DNA from: Eutreptiella sp. 'Long Island Sound 2002'
Lineage: Eukaryota; Euglenozoa; Euglenophyceae; Eutreptiales; Eutreptiaceae
Assembly: GCA_964036045.1 (NCBI GenBank)
Contig: OZ038402.1
Span: forward strand, 4,526,581 to 4,590,580
Length of the DNA: 64,000 nucleotides
Reading direction: 5' to 3'
The translations under genes and the position numbers were made by a program. The notes beneath the pieces were generated by a model. That model made no database searches. It had not been told where the DNA came from and saw only the letters and a list, made by a program, of their open reading frames with translations. This document shows, one piece after another, positions 49,517 through 59,612 of the stretch (position 1 is its first letter; the number at the start of each line of letters is the position of its first letter).

Positions 49517-49540
49517 TCAGCGCAAATGCGCTGAGATTTT
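49517..49540. repeat. Middle hairpin motif
   Basis: TTTTCAGCGCAAATGCGCTGAGATTTT type, between the two element genes, preceded by GATAACAGCTA as in the leftmost copy. Confidence 0.9.
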
Positions 49541-50132
49541 TTTTTCCGTGAAATATCGCGTTTTTAACCCGCTGCCGAGGATGGTTTTTCACAGACCTGC
49601 CAAATAGCCGTTGCTGCCGTCTACTTGTTGTTTGAATCCTCCTGTGGCCCTTCAATGTACCAAACATATGTCGTACAGGGTGGGTTAGAACGTGCGTGCA
49701 TGCGGTCTGCGACGACATACCGCAGTTCCCAACATGATAATCCGATCCTTGTGTTCTGTTGCTTATTGCCACTCCGATGCGACGTATTAGTTACATTGAG
49801 CACTGGTCATATGAGTTCAGCGTGTCCCACTACTTCTGTTTAATTGTGTACGTCCGCACATGTCATTGTCCTCCCTGTCCTTTTCTTTGCTGATAGTTCA
49901 GGCCGTTTTCACAGATTTGCATCATCTGCATCGCACCTTGTGCCACCTGTTTGTCTCCATAGAAGGCTGCTCCCTGCTGCTAGTGCATCTATTGAACCAC
50001 AACAGGCTTAGCTTTAGCTGTTGATGTACGATTATGGGAAACGGGATTGTGTAGTGCTGTGGTACAATAGTCTCGTTTGTTATATTTTATTATGTTCCCA
50101 CTTCTGCCTTGGTCTGCCAGTGCCTGTACTCT

Positions 50133-53079
50133 ATGGCAAAGGACAACGACAATGATAGTTCGGACAATGAGCCAGCCAAGGGCTCGAAGACGGAAGATTC
50201 CGACTGCAGCGGGAATTCTGATGCAGACAATGACGCCGAGACGAAACCTTCGGAGGGCCACGACAAGTCTGACGATGGATCCGATTCCGCCGATGATGAC
50301 AACAAGCCAACAAATGCTGGGAAGCCTGGACCTGTGCAGGAGCAGCTGACAGGTTCGCCGAAGAAAGTAAAGGACAAGAAGAAGAAGTCTGGGGATGCAG
50401 CCAATCTGCCGGTGAAGATGCGTCCGAAGGATTGTGGCACACGAATGGCGAAGTTGGCGTTGGGTGAGTTCATTGTGGAACGGAGAGTGAACGTGCCGTC
50501 GGCGTCCGTGCAGATTGATCGGACATGCACAATGGGGCAGACAAGACACATTGACCCAGAACGGGTCAAGGAGGTGAAGACCGATTTGCTGGCTGCTCCT
50601 CCAAAGGAGCGTCTTGTACTTCTCTGCTGGGACGATCAAGGTGTGTGGCCGTTGTGTTTGTGTGGTTCTTGTGTACAGTTGTGGCCCTCTTTCTGTGTCT
50701 AAACGTGCCCTCGCGTATCTCGCAGCTGGGAGTACGTGGTGTATTGGAGGACAGCATGCAAAGGAGGCTAACGACGAGATTGCCAAGTCGTACGCCGAGC
50801 AGATGAAAACGGCCCCAAACCACGTCACCCATTTCGATCTGGACATCGTCCGTTTCAATACAACAGTACAAGTTCGTCGGCGTTTGGCGGGTATCCATAA
50901 TCGCGCTCAACACAGTGGCAGCATGAACAATCTCCACGAGGTCTGCCGCCTGATGCAAACACTATTTGACGAAGATCCGGATCTCACTCGTTCCCTTGGT
51001 GAGATCCTCGAAGACACCATTGTCCAGAGCGGATTTGCTGCCAAATCAGGATCCCCGGTATGCTTTCTTCCTTTGACTGTTCCCGATTTGTGCACCGCTT
51101 CTCTTCTTCTTCGAGCTCCTTGCTGCTAAGCCATGGCCGCTCGCCTTCCATTGTGCGCATCAACATGCAGGAGGCAGTCGCGAAGCAACTCAGGCCTCTG
51201 GCATCAATGGTGCAGGTCTGCGGCGCCACCTTCGTGCAATCCCTGTACAGCTTGCTGCAGCGCAAGGTCCCGGTGACGATGTCCACATTCAAGTACTGTG
51301 CGATCCTGATACCGGAGAATCTGCAGAAAGTGGCCACCTATTGTGCCACACCGAAGTGTACGGTGGCCGGGATCACGAAGTTTATCAAGACGGTGCGCAT
51401 TCAGCAGTTCTGGTACTGGCACTTTTACCATCCGTCACAACATCGAATCCATCCAAGCAGAAGTATGCGTGTACCCCTTGCGCACTGCGTACACCACTTC
51501 TGTTCCCGGCATGCATACGCAGTTCAAATTCACAGCCATGCTCGACTCTATCTGTCGATGTGTGCATTGCATTCCTTCTTTCGCTTCTCAGAGACGGACC
51601 TGGAGATGACACGGGCACGACAGTATTGCCGTCCAGTGACTGCTGCAACCATCACACCGCATAAGAGCTGGGAATGGACCCCGTCGGAGCCGTTTCCGTC
51701 GTATGCTGCAGTGCAAGCAGCACAGCTGTGGACCTCCGACAAGGAGATGCTGGTATCCCTCCGCGAGATGTTGGCGAAGCCGGTCATGATACCCCAAGTA
51801 TCGAAGGCTGAAGGCGGGGTTGCGCAGGTTAACGTCCCAAACGACTATTGTGAAGGGAAACTCCTCTTATACGATGGATCAGCGGGCGTCGCCGTGCCTG
51901 CGGATATCAGCGCTCTGCCAATGAACCTCTCGATATTCGAGGTGCCGCGCTATTGGTCATCTGGACTCCCGCAGTTTCTTGTAGGCACCTTGATGAGGGG
52001 CATCCCCCTTGTGTTGTACGGGCATAGAAGCGACATGTATGCGCTCAAGAACATCATCACCAGCACTCACGGGGGGGATGCCCCACTAATGAGCCTGGAT
52101 CTCACCTGCTACGGCAAGGCAACGAAGGGGACCCCCTACCTCGTGGACGAGATGTGCCTGACGGTGATCCACACGGGCTCGATATCCCAGCAGGTATGGA
52201 ATGGCTGCAATACATGTCAATCCCTGTACCATCGCAACCCCCTGCAATACTGTGTGGTTGTAAAGAAGCACGTACCAAGTAGAAGAGTACACTGCACCAC
52301 TCATGCGTAGGTACCGAGATTCATCTGCCATCCAGGCGCCGGTAACGACGGGCTGCCGCTGGAGGCTGCGGGTTACGTGTTGACGCTCATGAGCAACTCC
52401 GGAGACGATGAGCCGCAGGAGAAGGCAATGCGATGGGTCAACTGGGTCGCGGAGGACTGCCGAAGTCTTGCCGCCATCTTTTGTCAGATGCCGGTTGGCT
52501 TGAGTTGGTGCTGGGGTGTGATCGGCGATGCGCGAACCAAGGTCGACCTGTCGGAGAGCTGCTCAAATCTCCAGGCGCAATTGCGAACGGAAGACACGAG
52601 GCCTGCGATGATGTGGCGCAACATCCTGATAAACATCAACGATGCCTTCCCGACCGATTACGTTGAAGATGCTGATGCCGCAGAGGAAGCCGAACTGAAT
52701 GACGACACGGACGATGAGGCACCTGCAGGTGAAGGCTCCAAGGCTACCAGCTACCAGTGCCGAGCCATCGAAGCATCGACGCGAGATGTCGAAGAAGGAG
52801 GAAAAAGAGGAGATGAAAAAGAAGAAGGCGGAAGAGAAGGAGAAGGAGCGCAAAAAGAAGGAGACGGAAAAGGCCGAGAAAGAGGCGAAGAAGAAGCACG
52901 ACAAGGAAGAAAGGGAAAAGAATAAGAAGGAGAAGGCGGACGCAGAAAAAGAAGCGAAAGCAAAGACCGACGCTGCTGCGCAGGAAGCCGGGATCAACGC
53001 GAAGAAGCGTTCGCCGATGGAGGCCTTCAATGCAGCCGCCTTCAGGGGCACCGCGTTGAAGAAAGGCAAAAAGAAGTAG
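50133..53079 (+). CDS. Multi-exon element protein with ParB/DGQHR-like domain
   Basis: Exons by phase-consistent GT–AG sites: 50133-50640, 50726-51057, 51171-51462, 51592-52193 and 52311-53079. Introns are 85-129 bp. The N-terminal ~110 residues are acidic and Ser/Lys-rich. A domain follows with QTRHIDPERVKEVKTDLLAAP and, across intron 1, WCIGGQHAKEA. This matches the ParB/DGQHR superfamily layout (conserved R and a G-Q-H box), in which such domains bind CTP or DNA or act as nucleases. The middle portion (exons 3-4) is unrecognised. The C-terminus is a Lys/Glu-rich coiled-coil-like tail ending KKGKKK. In the last exon the frame must change by one base near 52729-52750 to reach this tail: either a 22-nt GT–AG segment is removed or there is a frameshift. 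Its role may be DNA binding for the element; this is inference. Confidence 0.6.
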
Positions 53080-53434
53080 GCACGGGTACTCAGAAAGTTT
53101 TGTGCTATATATTTTTACCGCTGTTGCGCTTTTGCACCATCGACGTTGCGTAGGTTGCTGTACACAGTAACCACGATCTTTGTACATCCCTTCTAATTTC
53201 CGACACTTCGTGTTGGACTACTTTTCCTGCAAGCATGGTGCATGCATGCCAACGTGTGACACATGGTGGAGCAGATCAGAGGCTGCCATAGAGTTGTGTT
53301 GCATTATATGTCGTCCGTGTTTGTCGGACGAGCCACATTACTTTTACTGGTGCATGTCACCCGTGGGATACTTTTGCACGCCATGTACCGGGCGTCCAGA
53401 GACAGGTTCTCAGACCTTGTTTTGCCGATTCCAA

Positions 53435-53534
53435 AAAATCTCGGCGCATTTGCGCTGAGATTTTACCAAACAGCAGTTTTATGGTATCATATTAGCCGTT
53501 TCAGATTTTTTCAGCGCAAATGCGCTGAGATTTT
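53435..53534. repeat. Right cluster of two hairpin motifs
   Basis: The first copy (53435-53464) has arms AAAATCTCGGCGCA and TGCGCTGAGATTTT around TT, with one mismatch, and is centred on TT where the others have AA. The second copy is at 53506-53534. Confidence 0.9.
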
Positions 53535-54376
53535 CCATTCTGCTGATTTGACCATGTAATATAGTCGCTGTCCGACGGTTAGTATCCATACTCAAGACCA
53601 CGAAAGGTAATGCTTGCTACATTTTCACAGTATCGTCTGCTGCTGTGTTGCTTTGTGTCTCTTTGCCCTGTGCATCACGCCTGTCCCTGCCACGCATACC
53701 TTGTATCCGCATTCTGCACTCCCTTGTGTCATTGCACTTTTCGAAAAAAAATTTTTTCGTCGGTGGTTCCGCTTTCTATAGCTTCAAACAAACAAAACTG
53801 GTACGACCCGTTAGAAGTAGCTAAAATGATGTATGCTTTCGCTGGTACTTGTACTGCTTCCTGGGTAGGACAGCGGTTGTGTTTTCTGTAATTTTGATAC
53901 TTGTTTGCAACTGTTTTACTTTTCTGGGTTTAGTACTTTTGAAAACAGTACAGCTTTTATACTTCAACTGCACAGCTGTCCCGTTTGGGCAACAACCCTT
54001 CTGATATCCATCGTGAACATTTGGCGGTGGGCGCTCTCAGCAGTCTAAGACAAACGCATCTTGTGGTACCAAGGAAGCATTGTTTTCCGAATATTTTTGG
54101 CATTCCTTGTTTCTCCGACGTCTTCTGGCAGAGAGTTTTTTTTGTTTTTTTCCCTCATGCATGACGTACCAAGTAGTTCTACAATGGGGAACACACATGT
54201 GCAATTGTGCATCTATGATGAAATGGCAAATAGAGGTGTAATGGGGGCCACACATATATAGGAGATGTGGGATTTGGGATGTTACGTCCATATGTCATGG
54301 CATGTGTACGTGCAATCGGCGATCACATAGCAGATAGAGATGCAAAGGAGGTGACAAAAAGAAAGCCGGGGGTTGG
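53535..54376. other. No gene recognised
   Basis: AT-richer DNA with short frames only. Confidence 0.3.
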
Positions 54377-54745
54377 CACTAACGAGGCGCAGGGGGGGGG
54401 GGGGGTTGGCGCGCTAACGAGGCGCCCGGGGGGTGGGGGTTGGCGCGAACGAGGCGCGCACCGAGCCCGATTTGCGCCTCGTTATACAAGGCGCGCAGTT
54501 TCAGCCAAACACTGGGGGGGGGGGGGGGGGCAGTATGGCAGCGGTCAGGAGGCTGTGACATACGTGACTGTAGATCAAGCCCTCAAGCTACTCTCCCTCG
54601 GGGCAAATCCCCCCAACCGACCCTCCCGGACCCCCCCCCCCCAAAAGCCCCTCCCAGATCCCGCCCATCGCCCGAGGCGCCCGGGGGGGGGGGGGGGTTG
54701 GCGCTAACGAGGCGCGCACCGAGCCCGATTTGCGCCTCGTTATAC
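54377..54745. repeat. GCTAACGAGGCGC plus G-tract units
   Basis: Same unit as at 45.2-46.0 kb. A block CACCGAGCCCGATTTGCGCC with CGCAGTTTCAGCCAAACACT occurs twice (about 54461-54512 and 54717-54771). Confidence 0.85.
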
Positions 54746-54914
54746 GAGGCGCGCAGTTTCAGCCAAACACTTGATCCCGCCCATCGCCCCTCCCAGATCC
54801 CCCCCTCCAAGCCCCCCGCCCCCCCGGGAGGCCTCTGGCCGACGGTTAGTGGGGGGGGGGGGTTAGTTGGCGTCCAGAACCGAGGAGTCCCCCCCCCCCC
54901 CCCCTGTGCCTCAG

Positions 54915-55004
54915 GGCACCCGATCTGTCACCGTGAAAGATGCCCATGGCAATGGGACCCAAGAGCTTTTTGTTCTGATGGTTGCTTCTGCATCCCACAG
55001 CCAG
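54915..55004 (+). CDS. Candidate 90-nt exon of the glycoprotein gene
   Basis: Acceptor TGTGCCTCAG before 54915 and donor GTTGGA after 55004 enclose 30 codons, phase 0 at both ends. The translation starts GTRSVTVKDAHGNGTQEL and contains one N-glycosylation site (NGT). It reads naturally between exon 4 and the final exon. Confidence is limited because the donor is not strong and the exon is short. Confidence 0.4.
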
Positions 55005-55880
55005 GTTGGAAGGAGGGGCTCCAAGGGGAGTACGTTGGCGCACCGGGCGCACCGGGCAAAGTTTCCCCTGCTTTCCCCCAGTTGTCCCCCCCTTTCCCCC
55101 ATTGCTTGTCCCCGCGCTAGGGACCCCCGAAAAGGCAGGGGTGATGCAGCCCTTCTGCCCACATGTGGGCCCCCGAGACGGCAGGGGTGATGCAGCCTGG
55201 GCTGGAGGAGGGAGTGTTTGGGGGTAAAGCATCGGGATCGATGGCCGGGACATTGATTTGGATGCTGGGCGCGCCGGGCAACCGTGGGGGGCAAGCGGGC
55301 CCTTGGAGCGCCCCGTTCATTTTGGGGGGGGGGGGGGGGTTGGAAAGACTGTCTGTGCAGCGTAGTGTGCCTGGTTTGGTGGACCGGGGGTTCAAACGGG
55401 GGAGGGGGGTGCAGTCCGAAGGGTGAGAGTCTCATTTGCAGCGTCCGGCATTCGGTCGGATGGATTTGAATTCCTCAGTCGAGGTGCCATACCAGGGGGT
55501 GTGCACCGTGAACGGTGCACGCGCTGTGCGAAATGTGGGCTATTTTGGACCCCCCCCCCCCGAGGGCCAAGGTGCGTGCGGTAAGTACGGTGTTCCCATA
55601 CGCAGGCCTACTCAGATTCCTTCTCAGTCCAAAAACTCAGATAATGACTTGAGGTGTCCGCGGGGCGCCGGGAGACACCGAGCCTCCCCAATTGGTCTGC
55701 AAACTTTTGACTGCCTTTGCTGTTGCCGACGGGCTGAGGGAGGGAGACGGCCCAGAGCAAGAGGGAAGAGAGGGCCCACCAGCAAAACCATGCTTCACAC
55801 TGAAAAACGCCTGATTGCTGTCTAAGTCTGCTGTCCTGTGGACGTAGCTCCCCCAGGGGGGGGGGGGGTGGTTTGCAGAG

Positions 55881-56050
55881 CGTAGGATTGGCCTTTGGGA
55901 CGTCCTGCACAATCTCGTTAGGATTGGCCTTTGGGACGTCCTGCACAATCCCGTTCGGATGGGCCTCTTTGGACGTCCTGCACAATCTCGTTAGGATTGG
56001 CCTTTGGGACGTCCTGCACAATCCCGTTCGGATGGGCCTCTTTGGACGTC
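55881..56050. repeat. 36/37-bp satellite, left array
   Basis: Four to five units (CGTTAGGATTGGCCTTTGGG followed by ACGTCCTGCACAATC). Same repeat as 57322-58263. Confidence 0.95.
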
Positions 56051-56214
56051 CGGTCGCGGGCACCTGCTGGGCCGTGGCGGTTGCCGTTGCCGCCGCCTCT
56101 GTGTACGCCTCAGCAGTCGTGGTCAATGCCCAAAGAGGCGGAGAGCTCCGAAGCGGCAGTCGCGGAGCACAATGTCAAGGGCTTGGCCATTGTCAATGAG
56201 TTCTCGGTGGTTTT
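56051..56214. repeat. 164-bp block adjoining the satellite, copy 1
   Basis: Directly follows the left satellite array; a near-identical 164-bp copy follows the right array at 58264-58427. Confidence 0.95.
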
Positions 56215-56440
56215 CAGGGGGGGTCATGGGAACGCTAAGTCCCCATCGGGCGCTGTGCCCGCGCTGTGCAGCAACGCCCCCTTAGTGCTGGGAGGGCCAG
56301 TGTTGTGTTGCTCGGCCACAGTCGGCCGCGGTTGTCGGTGGGGGTTACAGCGGAGCAGGGGATGCGCCCTTCCCCCCCCCCCCCCCCCCGGAACGTCGCC
56401 CCTCCCCCGCCCCCGTCCCGCACTACCCGCGTCTCCGCAG

Positions 56441-57319
56441 GGCCTGCGGGGCAGCGCCGGCCCCGGCGTGTTCGGCTGCGACGCCGGCGCCGACGTGGCC
56501 CTGACCGCCACGCGCCTCGAGTTCGGCGTCACCGTGGTCCCGCCCCCCGCCCTCCGCCCCCCCGTCCCCGTCAACGCCACGCCGCCCACGCGGCTGTGCG
56601 GCGGGGGCGCCGGGGCCCTCACCATCGGCCCCGGGGCGCTGGTGCGCGTGGACACCGCGAACTGCTCCGCCACCGACACGACCCCGTGGGACCGCGACGC
56701 CCCCGTGGGCGGCGGCGCCGCGCACGCGGTCGGCGCCCTCGACCTCGGCCCCGCCGGCCGCCTCCGCCTGTGCGGCGTCGCGCGCGCGTCCCGCCCGCTG
56801 TTCGCGGGCGCGCTCGGCGGCTTCCGCGGCGGGTACGAGGTCGCGAGCGCCGCGCCGGCCGCGCTGAACTGCACCGACGTCCTCGTGCTCCGCGTGCCCG
56901 CGGGCGCCCCGTGCCCCACCGCCGCGTGCACCGCCACGGGCTGCCCCCCTGGCCACGCGTGCGGCTGCGCGTGGCGCCGGGCCGCGGGCGCCACCGACGT
57001 GTCGGCCCAGTACTGCGTCGCATGCTACGCGCAGATGCCCGACGACGACGACGGTGCGCGCGCGCTGCGCCGGCTGCGGGGCGCCCTCGCGCTGGCGCTG
57101 GTTGGCGGGCTCGGCTGCGCGCTGGCATGGGGCCGGCGGAGGCGCTGGGGCCGCCGGATCTCCTTCGCGCCGCATCCCACGGTCCACGTCTACCGGCACT
57201 CGGGGTACGCCCCGCCCCCACAATACTCGGGGCACACGTACACGGCCTTCTCCCCCCAGTACACGCCCCCCGCGTGCACGTCTCCTCGGATTTTGGCCTC
57301 GGCGTATTCTGAGATCTGA
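56441..57319 (+). CDS. Type I membrane glycoprotein, last exon (transmembrane and tail)
   Basis: Acceptor GCGTCTCCGCAG ends at 56440; the frame (phase 0) runs to TGA at 57317-57319. It encodes 292 residues: an extracellular part with cysteines and N-glycosylation sites (NAT, NCS, NCT), a cysteine-rich patch (CPTAACTATGCPPGHACGC), then a transmembrane helix (GALALALVGGLGCALAWG) followed by RRRRWGRR as stop-transfer. The cytoplasmic tail contains PPPQY and SPQYTPP, which resemble WW-domain or endocytic-adaptor ligands. Composition matches the exons at 39.7-43.4 kb, so I assign it to the same gene. If that is wrong it is the end of a separate gene whose 5' exons are not visible. Confidence 0.6.
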   Translation, partial: GLRGSAGPGVFGCDAGADVALTATRLEFGVTVVPPPALRPPVPVNATPPTRLCGGGAGALTIGPGALVRVDTANCSATDTTPWDRDAPVGGGAAHAVGALDLGPAGRLRLCGVARASRPLFAGALGGFRGGYEVASAAPAALNCTDVLVLRVPAGAPCPTAACTATGCPPGHACGCAWRRAAGATDVSAQYCVACYAQMPDDDDGARALRRLRGALALALVGGLGCALAWGRRRRWGRRISFAPHPTVHVYRHSGYAPPPQYSGHTYTAFSPQYTPPACTSPRILASAYSEI

Positions 57320-57321
57320 AC

Positions 57322-58263
57322 GCACAATCCCGTTAGGATTGGCCTTTGGGACGTCCTGCACAATCCCGTTAGGATGGGCCTCTTTGGACGTCCTGCACAA
57401 TCTCGTTAGGATTGGCCTTTGGGACGTCCTGCACAATCCCGTTCGGATGGGCCTCTTTGGACGTCCTTCACAATCTTGTTTGGATGGGCCTTTGGGACGT
57501 CCTTCACAATCTCGTTAGGATTGGCCTTTGGGACGTCCTGCACAATCCCGTTCGGATGGGCCTCTTTGGACGTCCTTCACAATCTTGTTTGGATGGGCCT
57601 TTGGGACGTCCTTCACAATCTCGTTAGGATTGGCCTTTGGGACGTCCTGCACAATCCCGTTAAGATGGGCCTTTGGGACGTCCTTCACAATCTTGTTTGG
57701 ATGGGCCTTTCGGACGTCCTGCACAATCCCGTTCGGATGGGCCTCTTTGCACGTCCTTCACAATCCCGTTTGGATAGGCCTTTGGGACGTCCTTCACAAT
57801 CTCGTTAGGATTGGCCTTTGGGACGTCCTGCACAATCCCGTTAGGATGGGCCTCTTTGGACGTCCTGCACAATCTTGTTTGGATGGGCCTTTGGGACGTC
57901 CTTCACAATCTCGTTAGGATTGGCCTTTGGGACGTCCTGCACAATCCCGTTAGCATGGGCCTCTTTGGACGTCCTTCACAATCTTGTTTGGATGGGCCTT
58001 TCGGACGTCCTGCACAATCTCGTTAGGATTGGCCTTTGGGACGTCCTGCACAATCCCGTTAGGATGGGCCTTTGGGACGTCCTTCACAATCTCGTTTGGA
58101 TGGGCCTTTCGGACGTCCTGCACAATCTCGTTAGGATTGGCCTTTGGGACGTCCTGCACAATCCCGTTAGGATGGGCCTCTTTGGACGTCCTGCACAATC
58201 TCGTTAGGATTGGCCTTTGGGACGTCCTGCACAATCCCGTTCGGATGGGCCTCTTTGGACGTC
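57322..58263. repeat. 36/37-bp satellite, right array, with 109-bp higher-order period
   Basis: About 26 units. Two alternating unit types (ending ATTGGCCTTTGGGACGTCC, 36 bp, and ATGGGCCTCTTTGGACGTCC, 37 bp) build a 36+37+36 = 109-bp higher-order repeat in places. Open frames across the array on both strands are by-products of the periodicity. Confidence 0.95.
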
Positions 58264-58427
58264 CGGTCGCGGGCACCTGCTGGGCCGTGGCGGTTGCCAT
58301 TGCCGCCGCCTCTGTGTACGCCTCAGCAGTCGTGGTCAATGCCCAAAGAGGCGGAGAGCTCCGAAGCGGCAGTCGCGGAGCACAATGTCAAGGGCTTGGC
58401 CATTGTCAATGAGTTCTCGGTGGTTTT
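58264..58427. repeat. 164-bp block adjoining the satellite, copy 2
   Basis: Near-identical to 56051-56214, in the same orientation and the same position relative to the satellite. Confidence 0.95.
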
Positions 58428-58729
58428 GGTCGACCCCCCCCCCCAAATTTGGAACCGGGTCCGAGAGCGCTGTCGTTCCCCCCGTTCGCAGGCGTTCAAT
58501 TGGAGACGGCTTCCTTTTTGAGTCTTTCGCCCCCCCCCCCCCCCCCCGCAGCGATGCATATCTCTCAGGGACATTCATAACATGCCAAGTTTCTGGGTTT
58601 TGGCACTATTCGGCATTTTCTACAAGTTTTGCTTCCATGTGCAAACATGTCGTCACTTGGGGGGGGGGGGGGTTGTGTATACTTCTTGAAATCTGCAAGA
58701 AAACGCCATTTCAGAAATGTATGGGTTGG

Positions 58730-59612
58730 GGAAGGAGGGGAGGTTGCCATTTTTCAGCGTAGCACAACACATTGGATGGTGCACACAAACATGGCACTGC
58801 ACCGTTCATCCATTTTTCTTCTGAATCACTGTCATCGTCGGCATTCCCTTTTTCAGGCGGGGCTGGGACCCCATTAGGGCAGACATCCCCCTGTTTGTGG
58901 ACAGGGACATATTTCTTCAATTTTTGCCAATAATGCAACCTCCGTGCTTTCACTGGCACCCAACCTTTGTTAAGGGGCATGGCCCACAGGCCATCGGTTG
59001 TGAGGTCCACGTTTCGTTGTTTGGTCAACCCCACCTTGCGCCAGGGAATAGCCTCACTATATCCTGATTTCAGCCATACATAACCAGGATGGGGCTGCAG
59101 ATTCACTGGGTCAGGTGTGCTGCCAAAACGGCTTTTGTGGTGCATCCGGGGAAGCAACAGCCCGTGGCGTGAATTTGTATGAAGACATGGCAGCTGCCTG
59201 TTGAAAAAAAGAGGCAGCAAGCAACACATGCACCGTCCAAAACGGACAAAAATCTCAAACATGTCGTCAGTACAGCATGCAGACGCAGGGTGTTCCAAAT
59301 AGCCCTTTTCAAGGGCTTTCCAATATACCCCACATACCCCCCCCCCCCCATAGGACACTCAGTGGGCACAAACGAGGCAACAATGGCACCGACCCCCGAA
59401 AACCCAGAAAGTTGGCATAATCGGCAACGTCCCCGAGAGATATGCAGTCGGTTCTCGCTCTGACGGTGTGCGTGCCACACACTCATTGGCACTGTCCCTC
59501 CTTCCCACTCCTCTTTAACGTTGCGTGCCTCAGAGGGGGTGCCATCTTGTAGCTCATTGGGGGGGGGTGGTTGTGGTAAACGGAGTACGTCTCCCGAAGG
59601 TTCCACCTCCAC
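58730..59612 (-). pseudogene. Possible transposon protein remnant
   Basis: Two overlapping minus-strand frames look partly coding. The upstream one (59612 to about 59103) has RCRLCQLSG and later CCFPGCTTK, a C-x2-C / C-x3-C spacing like the zinc-binding end of some DNA-transposon transposases. The downstream one (to about 58730) has YVWLKSGYSEAIPWRKVGL and an acidic DDDSDSEE patch. They are in different frames, so an intron or frameshift lies between. Family not recognised with confidence. Confidence 0.3.

Larger units (their letters stand above)
46684..53534 (+). mobile_element. Two-gene mobile element with hairpin motif repeats
   Basis: The region is bounded and divided by six copies of a hairpin motif centred on GCGCAAATGCGC and usually followed by GAGATTTT: three on the left (46707-46986), one between the genes (49517-49540), two on the right (53435-53534). 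GATAACAGCTA precedes both the first copy (46684) and the middle copy (49494), which suggests modules. It carries two forward genes with lower GC and different codon use from the flanking glycoprotein exons. Mobility is inferred; I could not identify a target duplication or true termini. Confidence 0.55.
55495..56281. mobile_element. Harbinger-like MITE, copy D, split by a satellite insertion
   Basis: The right end (GTGCAGCAACGCCCCC, then TTA at 56282-56284) is intact. The left end is decayed (GGGGGTGTGCACCGTG). The interior matches copy C at 63249 (CTCAGATTCCTTCTCAGTCC, AACTCAGATAATGA, TTGCTGTCTAAGTCTGCTGT). About 330 bp of satellite and other sequence (about 55881-56214) interrupts it, bordered by GGTGGTTTGCAG and GGTGGTTTTCAG. 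Confidence 0.65.

Noticed and set aside
46684-53534. The GCGCAAATGCGC hairpins as a CRISPR array
   Set aside because: Six copies at irregular distances of 70 to 3900 bp in a eukaryotic intron-containing region; no spacer structure or cas genes.
57412-58412. Many 70-140-codon frames (GLAFGTSCTIP...) near 57.4-58.4 kb
   Set aside because: Produced by the 36/37-bp satellite on all frames; no start or splice support.
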